64,000 bases of DNA, from contig NZ_JAGIRL010000008.1 in assembly GCF_019012925.1 (NCBI RefSeq), positions 1 through 64,000 on the forward strand, given 5' to 3'. The translations under genes were made by a program, and so were the position numbers. The stretch's first letter is position 1; each line of letters begins with the position of its first letter. This stretch comes from Fusobacterium sp. Its GTDB lineage: Bacteria > Fusobacteriota > Fusobacteriia > Fusobacteriales > Fusobacteriaceae. The notes under the pieces are model-generated. The model was not told the origin of the DNA and searched no databases. It worked only from the letters and a program-made list of their open reading frames with translations. Below are positions 28,201-34,179 of this stretch, piece by piece.

Positions 28201-30985
28201 TTCCTTGTAATTTATCTGTCTTAGTTATAACTTTTCCATTATCAAGGAATCCTTTATTTCCATCAAGAACTGCCATTCCTATTACATTTTTTCCTGATAA
28301 TATTATATCTTTTCTATTAATAATTTCAGCATCAGTTTTATCATAATTTTTATCTAGTTTTTCAGCATTTTTATCAAATTCATCTACTTTAGCAGTATTA
28401 GCCATCATACCAATTATATTATCTTGTGAACTTTTCATTATTCCACTATTAATAATATGCCCTACTGATAATTTTGATTTTTCTTTTTCATCTTTCTCAT
28501 TTTTTTTCCAAGTAGATTTAGTAGCTTGAAGAATTATATTCTTTTCTGGTTTTTTATCTGTAGAATTTTCTTTAGAAGTAGGAGTTTGTGCTTGTTCTCC
28601 TATTGTTCCATCACCATCAATATTTAAATTCTTTTCTACATTTATTCCATACATATCACTTCTTATTAATACTGAAGAACGTGCATCTTTTCCAAAGTCA
28701 ATCTCTTTTATTGCTCCAGTATCATTATTTGTAATAATCATATCATTTTTATTGTTATCAGAATAATCTTTATATCTTAAAAATCCAACACTATGAGTTC
28801 CATTTACCTCTATATTAAGTCCATGAATATTAGCTATTGGATTAACTTTTCCAAAATCAAACCCTTTAAAATCTTTTCCTAAATCTGAATTAAACTTACC
28901 AATATATGATGTATTAATATCTAAATTTCCTTTATCTGTTATTTCATCTAAAGCATCTGGATTTCTAATATTATCTTTATTAGCTGTAATATTATCTGGA
29001 TTATCTTTATTTAAATATCTTTCAGCACCATCACTTAAACTTTTAGCTACAACAAATCCAGCATTATTTGTTCCTGATAAAGCTATTTTTTTAACCTTTT
29101 CTATTGAATTTACTGGTAAATCTTTTATATTTTCTTTTTCATCTCCTTGGTTATCAACAACAGAACCAAAAACTCTAGTATTATCATAAAAATGTCTATT
29201 TGTAAAATCAACTTTTGCTCCATCTGAAAACTGGTTTTCTTTATAATCTACATTTTGAAGCCTAACACCATAACTTCCACTGCTATTAGAGTTTAAATTA
29301 ATATTTCCAACATATAAATCACTCGATAGTGTTAGTCCATTTTTAATTCCTTTAGCTCCTCCACCATATTCATATGTTATCCCTAAGCTCCCTTCTCCAT
29401 TTACATTAATTTCACCATCATTTATAGTTACATGATTATTTAATTTTAATAATGCAGAAGTTTCTCTTTTTTGAGATATTGTTATTCCTACTAAGTTTTT
29501 ATCTTTTCCATTTTCAGATCCAAGATTAATTACTCCACTATTTTTTGCTGTTGAATAACTTTGTAAATCTTCTAATTTAGTAAAAAAGTTTTCATCAACA
29601 TAGTTACGTATTCCAGTATCATAAAATTCATGATCTATTCCTATAAGTGTTCCTTTATCTTGATCATTTTTTAAATTCAAAACTCCTGTAAACTCTGTTA
29701 TTGCAGTAGTATTCATTCCAGATTTTTGCTCATTTTGTCCACCATCAACTTTTCCATAACCATTATAATGATTTTCTCCTCTACTCCCTAAACCAGCCGC
29801 ATTTACAGATAAAAATATTTTCGAATTTTTAAAAACTCCTGGTACTGGGGAAGCTTTTCCGTATGTTATATTATAATTTCCATTAATTGTACTATCTTGT
29901 CCCATAGTACTACTTATAAAAGCAGCATTTTGTCCCACATGCTCCTTTCCTTCTCTTCCGCTATAAAAAGTTTTTCTAAAATTATTAATTGCATCTCTAC
30001 TAACTTCATTTCCTTCAACAGTAGTTAAAGTAAAATTTTCTAATCCCTCATATGCTATTTGTTGATTATCCTTTCCTTCTTCATCTCTAAAGGTTATATC
30101 TAAAGTTTTTCCATTAGTATCATAGTTTTTATAGTTTTCTACTACTTGCCCTTCAAATCCACTATTTTTGTTAGGATCAGTTTTTTTTATTCCACCACCA
30201 CCTTGAACGAATGAAATTGTATTAACTTTTATATCTCCTAGAATAATATCTGTTGGTCTTTCTACATCATTTACCTTAAATATGTCTGGATTTTTTGCAT
30301 ATGTTGGATCATATGAATAATGTTTTTCTGGAGTATTTACCATTCCTCCATATTGTCCCATATTAATTTCTATAAATTCTTTTTCATCTGTATTTACATC
30401 TGGTACTTTAATATCATCATAATTTGGATTTATCTCTGTAATGTAGTTTCTATCAAAATTAACATCTGGTTTATTTACATTAATGTTAAGTTCTGGAGAT
30501 GTTACTGCTATATTAAAATCTCCAATTTCAATAATATCTTCTTCTAATGGTACTTCTATTTTATCAGGAGCATTTGGCACTTCTGGTGTTCCGCTTACTA
30601 TTTCATCTGGTACATTAGGTTTTAAAACTGGCTTTGATGGTAAAATAGGATACATTGGTCCTTGTGATTTTGACACTGCAAAATGTTGATGCCCTCTTGA
30701 ATGTCTATGTTCTATATTTAAAGGAAAGAAATATTGATTATTATCTTCTAATGTCTTAGCATAATAATCCCCTTCCTTAATTAATTCCATTATTCTTTTT
30801 TCTATTTCTTCAATTCTTTGGTTATTTTCTGCTATTTTTGCCTTCAATTGACTAGAACTTAGTTCCTGTCCATACATTATACTTCCTGTAATTAAAAAGC
30901 TTACTAAAAGAGATATTGAGTATCCAATTTTTTTACTCTTTATGTATCTTTTTAAACTTTTTTCTATGTATATATTATCTCTCAC
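19247..30985 (-). CDS. Giant autotransporter with C-terminal OmpA peptidoglycan-binding domain
   Basis: 3912 residues. The N-terminus has the Lys-rich fusobacterial autotransporter leader (EKSLKRYIKSKK) and a hydrophobic signal core to about residue 41. A short coiled coil (about 42-75) and a Pro-rich linker follow. The huge passenger (about 150-3470) is built of degenerate beta-helix repeats with recurrent N-N-G-x-I/GIY/VGI motifs. A membrane-barrel region comes next (about 3510-3795, alternating aromatic strands). After the barrel comes an OmpA-like domain (about 3800-3912) with FDFDKDNLK, GHTDSCGS, NQGLSERRAETV and the closing NNRRVEV. Type V autotransporters usually end with the barrel, so this extra periplasmic anchor is notable. 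The protein is probably an adhesin or surface fibre. It starts 19 bases after the coiled-coil gene and is under the same riboswitch. Confidence 0.92.
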   Translation of the reverse strand: MRDNIYIEKSLKRYIKSKKIGYSISLLVSFLITGSIMYGQELSSSQLKAKIAENNQRIEEIEKRIMELIKEGDYYAKTLEDNNQYFFPLNIEHRHSRGHQHFAVSKSQGPMYPILPSKPVLKPNVPDEIVSGTPEVPNAPDKIEVPLEEDIIEIGDFNIAVTSPELNINVNKPDVNFDRNYITEINPNYDDIKVPDVNTDEKEFIEINMGQYGGMVNTPEKHYSYDPTYAKNPDIFKVNDVERPTDIILGDIKVNTISFVQGGGGIKKTDPNKNSGFEGQVVENYKNYDTNGKTLDITFRDEEGKDNQQIAYEGLENFTLTTVEGNEVSRDAINNFRKTFYSGREGKEHVGQNAAFISSTMGQDSTINGNYNITYGKASPVPGVFKNSKIFLSVNAAGLGSRGENHYNGYGKVDGGQNEQKSGMNTTAITEFTGVLNLKNDQDKGTLIGIDHEFYDTGIRNYVDENFFTKLEDLQSYSTAKNSGVINLGSENGKDKNLVGITISQKRETSALLKLNNHVTINDGEINVNGEGSLGITYEYGGGAKGIKNGLTLSSDLYVGNINLNSNSSGSYGVRLQNVDYKENQFSDGAKVDFTNRHFYDNTRVFGSVVDNQGDEKENIKDLPVNSIEKVKKIALSGTNNAGFVVAKSLSDGAERYLNKDNPDNITANKDNIRNPDALDEITDKGNLDINTSYIGKFNSDLGKDFKGFDFGKVNPIANIHGLNIEVNGTHSVGFLRYKDYSDNNKNDMIITNNDTGAIKEIDFGKDARSSVLIRSDMYGINVEKNLNIDGDGTIGEQAQTPTSKENSTDKKPEKNIILQATKSTWKKNEKDEKEKSKLSVGHIINSGIMKSSQDNIIGMMANTAKVDEFDKNAEKLDKNYDKTDAEIINRKDIILSGKNVIGMAVLDGNKGFLDNGKVITKTDKLQGTVAENQEIKDYNVSIYNNGNFNIMNSTIETSGKGSIALYNNEGTIELRTDRSIDGKNEITATNGAIGIYSKGGTITSNGNLNVTTDTGIGVYAIVKEESTNEATKDATINLNNATVTVGDKDNNGEAGLVAIGKEKVNPNTKDIKATGNTTINFENSTLDYTGRGFALFTHGDGKIKIKDSTINLDGQAFGMNVEFGATEQDRPITFEGDNNNIHVKSNDVTIFNIVSKDNKFSSDLSNLQDKIGEALGNNKQLLGKITADEGITSYKTATVDGGSLTIDKNIYKSATEEDQKKDIFGYFYFKRFLGQRLNTTVNENIIVDATVTGQDSKDYYNGKATGLEIVSSKNATSVGETSLTLKSGSKIIANRIDVVDGEKLEDKNTVGVFSDYANITMEDGSSIIVEKKDDNNQNDKSFNGVGIFAVNGSNIKVGETNSQATKKAEITVYGDNAVGIYAKAYRSEIKDGEETVLKNEYGEQAKEQGKINIENNGIIDVSNGAGTVGIYANNNNDTKDIGTSNSKVVNNGIIKTGTVKIGKDINETISSTGIHGIKTAISNNGVIEIADGIDGKDGKNYGSVGIKATKDSVVKNIGTIKLGKNAMGVLVDETSKIELDKNSTVTFEKVDSTTKGKVDNEAINKVGVAYNNQEYDKYNSSATIRVHDFNVDATNVTGINTIASRGGRLDITKDSEIKITDNHSVGVIVEGSTDGKRAEVHNNGIINIENSNFGEKKGGISVGMLAINKNGHIYNEGTINLNGDDSVGIYISNKDDNKQNANTIEKIGIININGKNNKGVYVASSKADGKVGRDDLKDINFGEKAETSTGLYIKGSNIYLGERDQSLEKSLGTKDKGNVFIRAINTTMENKGHLTITNNLGSPLDPKTGEVYKNIGILLDEGSTYKGVSLRDGKGILEAKNGVIGIYSKVGDNKTFNELKLIVDSQNEETIGLALKGDKAKNSEVSLTSSYGENYIELKNTDPTKVETLENTTDSSKKAIGIAAKDVKLNVGKLELKYDSSNGIGIYLKDNASITGGEITITGESNLKDDFSIGVYANESSTGSIKSDIEIKKKDSIGIYNNKKGLVYDANKRSFGIKVNAANSIGIYSNEDLEFNTGKLSVKGGENKGDASVGIYIDGKTGEPKKLTIGAGTTLEVNGSGDTGIFAKNTEVTNKSTIKVKGGVGAILKGEGSVFNGNSGSFETNINNDKTETALYLINGAKLGDGIANASFKLKLGKNDVGVYGENTIISGENFTRKDGKNRGTFDISRSNEGATGIVVNKVKREGAEDKRLEVKNLNLILGNGNIGIASLDNDTSIDNVKITSLYPNSTAIYLKNKEGSDKNFTVKNTEINLKNGYGILVANPEKEGKLENNKTLDLTNNKIDIDGTLTADKGKAIGVYLSKNNNLNSRYNTIEIKNGIAIYGEENSNIDLTSTDIILEKDSTGIYNNGGKVTLDETTTIRTLNKGGNGAVFVKNGDIDSSATISGLSNSFYGLFVDSSDKGKASSLENKGSITLIGNDNIAVALKGQGKDNKIENSGNIIISSSDVAVPLIEDSDTDTQEQKNDRNIGIYGENTNITNNGAIIVGGKGIGIASVNKEEGYNLNSTGNITLLGKEGIGVYLEGKGTGATIGDIRGYKGSSGSVGLVLKDYNSKKAINLEKVELNNGSLGIHIENKNKTTKPNPTTTTINIGSLEVGKNPGEKNQSVGVIVDETLKSPEDADKRNTTILNIKDKLSAGINGTTIFNKGGNIEINAIEKLEVGKGSGALIHSSSGKITLDTQVKEDKLTINVVGSNGFVSGNGNIIEGTQNLKDKDLTLAVSEGGTGVVFIDHYEEEIDMNRPYMDIGIDKILVQGEEKNSNNNGKEENVKFTKGVYLHNLGELKEEFKTNIEQVGTHTVGTVVSKTWGDITTNIDLTDKAYHSVGMVISDNGDNLTTIETAKEGKEVISVAGDKNIGLEANNSSLKTVGDIKVGAGTSFKNSYPVGVFAENNTGKQLNYTGVGNLNVDNFGMGVITKNYSIDYTGTIKAGVGTVGIFNENDTYSKDKYIKVNGEISLGSEPLFDEEKSAGIYGKNTDIIFTAKDYGMNILSNKRNTGILSVGEGDITYTGNVNIAGVYKDKDFNKGLSSSKGIFKYGTGNITVNKGDWNIGSNSIGIVANSDVIEKEVSSSKTEGITINNSANMTVGKNSLGIYSVGKNTLTNEGNITVSGADDKDSSVGIYMGNSKEGKENLSVGTNKGTITVDGKNAVGVQAVGNVKFHNKGKIEVKNSGIGVFATKGATIYNDKEGIIDLNGDSKDTHSIGMFAKGEGSSIINDGTINANFGVGMYVEDGAELINNKDGVINVKNGVGIKGNGYLNNYGHITIESGYNGYIKDEEGKENTSVNNIIDIKDDIVNIGSHYVGMGGTIDSKLDMILDNPVIDITTGNGLGFKAPNIKGGIALAPNFALSGNGFSYEVKDFIGENTDINVGTSPLFDSKFEGKDLIVNKVDYKDVMKDYKYETFYNSLDNTLRDGIASDIDAIKNLNSYLESFGQTGDFYQEYARTMSEVRGSIYSNVQSRMFDINRSFDNSFDEMEQSYNLSKDTDKYSVIYTGGDYKSGKVEIPDYKYNIMGLQYMKEFEDVNYDNKYGYTFGFTGSKFKFRDNGRSKENIYSLKGGVHNVKSFNKDLDLLTKLDVGLNYHDMTRKLAFGPVSYKNDSDYYSYYVGLDNKFRKTIFKNYQNEFGAYAGAELEYGRFTNIKENGTLALKVKSNDYYIAKGMAGFSGTGRKYLGNDWTAKITGDVGYSYDFAKYDENKVKLRKSNSGYTSILDEVDSKGKVTGKIGIGFERLNHLGVTLEGEVSRDIARDEDYWRVGLRFNYKFNQEDAVTTLRNVFHLMDNHFDFDKDNLKPREQKIVAAGSKIIDTYNLKGTLRLEGHTDSCGSVEYNQGLSERRAETVKREFIKDIKKSENIKYETQGYSELRPVDTNKTKEGRANNRRVEVKFIEK

Positions 30986-31004
30986 TTCTTCCTCCCAAAT
31001 CAGT

Positions 31005-31391
31005 TTACTTAGCTTTTAGTTTACTCTCATATTGTTTATTTTCTTTTATTAATTTCTCTTTCTCTTTAGAAAGTTCTTCAACCTCTTTTAGAATTTCATC
31101 ATATTTTTTTTCTAAAATCTCTACAGTTTCCAATCTTTCATCTGACTTTTTACCTTCAGATATTAGCTCTTGTAGTAGATTCTTTTTCAAATCGCTTATT
31201 CTTGTCTTTCCATGAGAAAAAGCTTCTTTTATTTTTTCCTCTTGTACTTCATCATCTTCAACTTCAAATACTCTCTCTTCTAGTTGCTGATGATACTTTC
31301 TAATATCTCTTGTCTCCTCTACTTCATCTTTCTCCCTAGAAAAAGTAATTAAGTTAAGAATAACAAATGATAATAAAACTAATCTTTTCAT
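31005..31391 (-). CDS. Small secreted coiled-coil protein, 128 residues
   Basis: A cleavable signal peptide (MKRLVLLSFVILNLITFS) precedes a mature part that is almost wholly charged and helical (Glu/Lys/Asp-rich heptads, about 25-128). It should form a coiled coil in the periplasm or on the surface. It is about the length of FadA-type fusobacterial adhesins, but I do not see FadA sequence and do not call it that. It lies 19 bases upstream of the giant autotransporter, in the same transcript, so a chaperone, stalk or partner role for that protein is a reasonable inference. AAAGGAGAGG precedes the ATG. Confidence 0.8.
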   Translation of the reverse strand: MKRLVLLSFVILNLITFSREKDEVEETRDIRKYHQQLEERVFEVEDDEVQEEKIKEAFSHGKTRISDLKKNLLQELISEGKKSDERLETVEILEKKYDEILKEVEELSKEKEKLIKENKQYESKLKAK

Positions 31392-31450
31392 TTCCTCTCC
31401 TTTTTAGTATCTCCTAATTACAGTATTATAATAATTTAAAAAATAATAAA

Positions 31451-31489
31451 AAAAAGCAACCAAAAAAACCAATTAGAATTTCTAATTAG
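31451..31489 (-). terminator. Riboswitch expression-platform terminator
   Basis: Minus strand: CTAATTAGAA then TTCTAATTGG form a ten-pair stem (31489-31469, two wobble or weak pairs at the base). T residues follow at 31468-31462 and a second T-run a few bases further. It begins only a few bases after the c-di-GMP aptamer and well before the coiled-coil gene, so it is positioned as a ligand-dependent terminator. Confidence 0.75.
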
Positions 31490-31493
31490 ATCT

Positions 31494-31578
31494 TTGATTG
31501 CAACTGGCTGCCAGTTTAAAGGCCCTATAGCTTTGCGTCATAATGTTTCCGTTACTTTGCCATTAAATTGTCATTTTT
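31494..31578 (-). promoter_or_regulatory. Cyclic di-GMP-I (GEMM) riboswitch aptamer
   Basis: Reading the minus strand, the conserved GEMM-I blocks appear in order: GGCAAA, a P2 hairpin with a GGAAAC tetraloop region, GACGCAAAGC (31539-31530), a short P3 with AGGGCCT, and GGCAGCCAGTTGC. The closing P1 is formed by CAATT near the 5' end pairing with AGTTG near the 3' end. These match the known consensus closely. It lies directly after a strong promoter and before an intrinsic terminator, upstream of the coiled-coil and giant autotransporter genes. Whether ligand turns expression on or off cannot be decided from the sequence alone. Confidence 0.92.
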
Positions 31579-31593
31579 TTAAAATACCACATC

Positions 31594-31622
31594 ATTCTAT
31601 CATCTTATACTTACTATGTCAA
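31594..31622 (-). promoter_or_regulatory. Strong promoter for the riboswitch-autotransporter operon
   Basis: Minus strand: a perfect TTGACA (31622-31617), exactly 17 bases, TAGAAT (31599-31594). The predicted start is about 10 bases before the aptamer. Confidence 0.85.
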
Positions 31623-31688
31623 GTAAAAAAACAAGAAAAAAAGAGAAAAAACTTATTTGAAATTTTCTCTCTTTTTTACTCATTTTTA

Positions 31689-32423
31689 TTATTTTTTTAC
31701 CTTACCATCTTTGAAGGACACAGTACCTAATAATTTTCCATTTTCATAGAACATACTCCACTCTCCATTCATCTGTCCCTCTTTAAAATTACCCATAGCA
31801 TTTACAATCCCATTCTCATAGTATCTAACAAACTTTCCATTTTTCATTTGCTTACGATACTCCTCTCGAATCTTTATCTCGCCATTTTCATAATAATACA
31901 CAGCTTCTCCATCTAATAATCCATTAACAAAGTACTCATCTGCCATAATTTCGCCATTTTCATAATAAGCAATATACTCTCCATCTAGTACATTATTCTT
32001 AAAAGATATTATCTCCTGTATCTGTCCATTGGGGTAGTAGTTTATCTTTTTCCCATTGAGTTTTCCCTTTTCAAAATAGCCTCTAGATTTAATAGTACCA
32101 TCTTCAAAGAATTTTATCCAATCCCCATTCATTCTATCATCTTTGAATACTACTGTTTCTTTCATCTGTCCATTCTCATAGTATTGTACAGAATCCCCGT
32201 TGAGCTTTCCTTTTGCAAATTCACAGCTCTCCTTTATCTGCCCGTTCTCATAGTATTTGATATTTTCTCCATCTTTTATCCCTTTTTTGAATCTCTCCTT
32301 CTCTTTAATAGCACCACTCTTATATCTAAAGTTTATTATCCCTGAATATGGAGCTAGTTCTGAAGATATATATACCAATCCATTCTTTATCTCTTTTTTA
32401 TAGAACTCTTCCTCTCTTATCAT
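31689..32423 (-). CDS. MORN-repeat (YwqK-like) protein, 244 residues
   Basis: About nine MORN_2-type repeats run almost end to end, each of about 23 residues with YYENGQIKE-like and GxxNGxx cores. There is no signal peptide or lipobox, unlike the 160-residue relative at 14082-14564, so a cytoplasmic location or export by other means is expected. These repeats usually form an elongated beta-sheet used for protein or lipid contacts. It is co-transcribed with the small membrane protein at 32427-32663 (3-base gap), which could dock it to the membrane. The ribosome binding site is weak. Function is unknown, and the antitoxin label given to this family is not supported by anything seen here. Confidence 0.82.
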   Translation of the reverse strand: MIREEEFYKKEIKNGLVYISSELAPYSGIINFRYKSGAIKEKERFKKGIKDGENIKYYENGQIKESCEFAKGKLNGDSVQYYENGQMKETVVFKDDRMNGDWIKFFEDGTIKSRGYFEKGKLNGKKINYYPNGQIQEIISFKNNVLDGEYIAYYENGEIMADEYFVNGLLDGEAVYYYENGEIKIREEYRKQMKNGKFVRYYENGIVNAMGNFKEGQMNGEWSMFYENGKLLGTVSFKDGKVKK

Positions 32424-32426
32424 AGA

Positions 32427-32663
32427 CTACTCTCTCTCTTTTTTATCATTTTCTTTATTTCCATCTCTTCCAATATTTTTTAAAAATATATCCTTAGCCT
32501 TCATTATCAATACCATAAAGATAAAGTAATGTATAAATCTCATATCTTCAAAAGTTTTTCCAAAATACTTATCACAGATAAATATAAATGCGACCCAGAC
32601 ACCAAGTATTCCAAGTAACATTAAAACTAGTTTAATCCATTCTTTCCAAAAATTATTTTCCAT
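32427..32663 (-). CDS. Small two-span membrane protein, 78 residues
   Basis: Two hydrophobic segments (about 9-31 and 42-58) with a charged C-terminal tail (GRDGNKENDKKERE). AAGGAGTTAAC precedes the ATG. I do not recognise a family. It is the first gene of a two-gene unit with the 244-residue MORN protein. A membrane-anchor role for that protein is inferred only from this linkage. Confidence 0.65.
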   Translation of the reverse strand: MENNFWKEWIKLVLMLLGILGVWVAFIFICDKYFGKTFEDMRFIHYFIFMVLIMKAKDIFLKNIGRDGNKENDKKERE

Positions 32664-32802
32664 TATAGTTAACTCCTTATTTTTTCTCTTACTAAAATTA
32701 TATCATAGAAATAGAGAGATTTAAAGGGTCAAAACTTCATTAAAAATATTTTTATAAATATGTAATTATAGGACAAATTAACTACTTTACTATTTTTTAC
32801 CT

Positions 32803-32830
32803 TTGTGCTAAACTCTATATTATATATAAT
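32803..32830 (+). promoter_or_regulatory. Promoter of the cysteine desulfurase-like gene
   Basis: TTGTGC (32803-32808), 16 bases, TATAAT (32825-32830), about 50 bases before the start codon. Confidence 0.55.
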
Positions 32831-32879
32831 GTAGTTTTTAAGTATTTTAAGATATAATTAGCAAGTATGGGAGGAAAAA

Positions 32880-34022
32880 ATGATATACTTTGACAATGCT
32901 GCAACAACACTTCAAAAACCTAAAGAGGTAGTTGATGCTGTAATTGAAGCTATGACTTCAGTTGGTAACGCTGGTAGAGGAAATACTAATGCTTCAATGG
33001 CAGCCAACCATATAATATTTGATGCAAGAGAAAATTTAGCTCACTTCTTTAATATAGAGGATTCCAGTAATATCGCCTTTACACTAAACTCTACTGAGGC
33101 TCTAAATACAGCTATAAAAGGGAGTTTAAAAAAAGGAGATCATATAATTACTACTGAATTGGAGCATAACTCTGTACTACGTCCTATCTATGAGATGGTA
33201 GAAAGAGGTGTAGAACTATCTATAGCCAAATCAGATCTATTAGGTAATATTTCCTATGATGAGATGGAATCTCTTATTAAAGAGAATACCAAAGCTATTA
33301 TCTGTACACACGCATCTAATCTCACAGGTAACCTCATAGATATAGCTAGACTGGGAGAGATCTGCAAAAGACACAATTTACTTTTCATAGTAGATGTGTC
33401 ACAAACAGCAGGAGTATTCCCTATAGATGTAAAAAAAATGGGTATAGATATACTATGTTTTACTGGACACAAGAGCCTTTTTGGTCCTCAAGGAACAGGT
33501 GGTATCTATGTGAGAGATGGTATCACTATTACACCACTAAAATCTGGTGGAACTGGTATATTGACTTATGATCAAATACAACCTGAAAAGATGCCTACAC
33601 ACTTAGAAGCTGGTACTTTGAATGGACATGGAATAGCTGGTCTAAATGCAGGAATAAAGTTTATAAATAGAGTAGGATTAGATGAGATTAGAAAAAAAGA
33701 GGAGGAGCTAATGTGGAGATTCTACACAAAAGTTAAAGAGCTTCCTCAAGTAAAGATCTATGGTGATTTCTCTACAAGAGAGAGATGCCCTATTGTTACC
33801 TTAAATATTGGTGACTTTGACTCTGATGATGTGGCTGAAGAGTTACTATCACACGGTGTATCTACAAGAGCTGGAGGTCACTGTGCACCACTTATGCATA
33901 AGGCTCTTGGAACTACAGAGCAGGGAGCTGTAAGATTTAGCTTTTCATATTTCAATACTATCCAAGAGGTAGATGAGGTTGTTGAGATTCTAAAAAAAAT
34001 TATTTTAGCCTCTCTTTCCTAA
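32880..34022 (+). CDS. Cysteine desulfurase-like PLP enzyme (class V aminotransferase)
   Basis: A 380-residue PLP enzyme. It shows the class V start YFDNAATT, a THASNLTG loop, an acidic VDVSQTAG strand and the PLP lysine in TGHKSLFGPQGTGG near 197-210. An active-site loop RAGGHCAP (Cys near 337) is placed as in SufS/CsdA-type desulfurases. It would take sulfur from cysteine (or act on a related substrate) to feed iron-sulfur cluster, thiouridine or selenium chemistry. No suf or isc scaffold gene is nearby, so the acceptor is unknown. It is similar to the stand-alone EF2568-like subgroup. It ends at a small hairpin terminator. Confidence 0.88.
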   Translation: MIYFDNAATTLQKPKEVVDAVIEAMTSVGNAGRGNTNASMAANHIIFDARENLAHFFNIEDSSNIAFTLNSTEALNTAIKGSLKKGDHIITTELEHNSVLRPIYEMVERGVELSIAKSDLLGNISYDEMESLIKENTKAIICTHASNLTGNLIDIARLGEICKRHNLLFIVDVSQTAGVFPIDVKKMGIDILCFTGHKSLFGPQGTGGIYVRDGITITPLKSGGTGILTYDQIQPEKMPTHLEAGTLNGHGIAGLNAGIKFINRVGLDEIRKKEEELMWRFYTKVKELPQVKIYGDFSTRERCPIVTLNIGDFDSDDVAEELLSHGVSTRAGGHCAPLMHKALGTTEQGAVRFSFSYFNTIQEVDEVVEILKKIILASLS

Positions 34023-34031
34023 AAAAATTTA

Positions 34032-34060
34032 AAGGACTGGTGAAAATCAGTCCTTATTTA
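34032..34060 (+). terminator. Hairpin terminator after the desulfurase-like gene
   Basis: AAGGACTG and CAGTCCTT arms (34032-34055) around an eight-base loop, followed by a T/A-rich tract. Confidence 0.65.
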
Positions 34061-34111
34061 TATTATATAAATTTCTAATTTTTTTATTATTTTTAATAAT
34101 TTTAAAACTTT

Positions 34112-34148
34112 TTTCGTCTAAATTACTACTTCTTTCGTCTAATATTAT
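34112..34148 (+). promoter_or_regulatory. Direct repeats upstream of the bat operon
   Basis: TTTCGTCTAA occurs at 34112-34121 and again at 34133-34142, exactly 21 bp (two helical turns) apart. The second copy abuts a possible -10 TATTAT (34143-34148). This is the pattern of a response-regulator binding site. Alternatively CGTCTAA resembles the -10 of ECF sigma factor promoters; no GAAC-type -35 is seen. Confidence 0.5.
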
Positions 34149-34179
34149 TGTAAAAAAACTAATTAGGAGGATCACTTTT

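Noticed and set aside
19247..30985. Repetitive DNA that might be a CRISPR array or satellite
   Set aside because: The repeats are degenerate coding units of the passenger with no constant spacing or identical repeats.
31005..31391. FadA adhesin
   Set aside because: Length and coiled-coil nature are similar, but the residue pattern does not match FadA as I know it.
32880..34022. SufS or IscS housekeeping desulfurase
   Set aside because: No suf or isc partners are adjacent and the sequence resembles the stand-alone class V subgroup; only the general activity is called.
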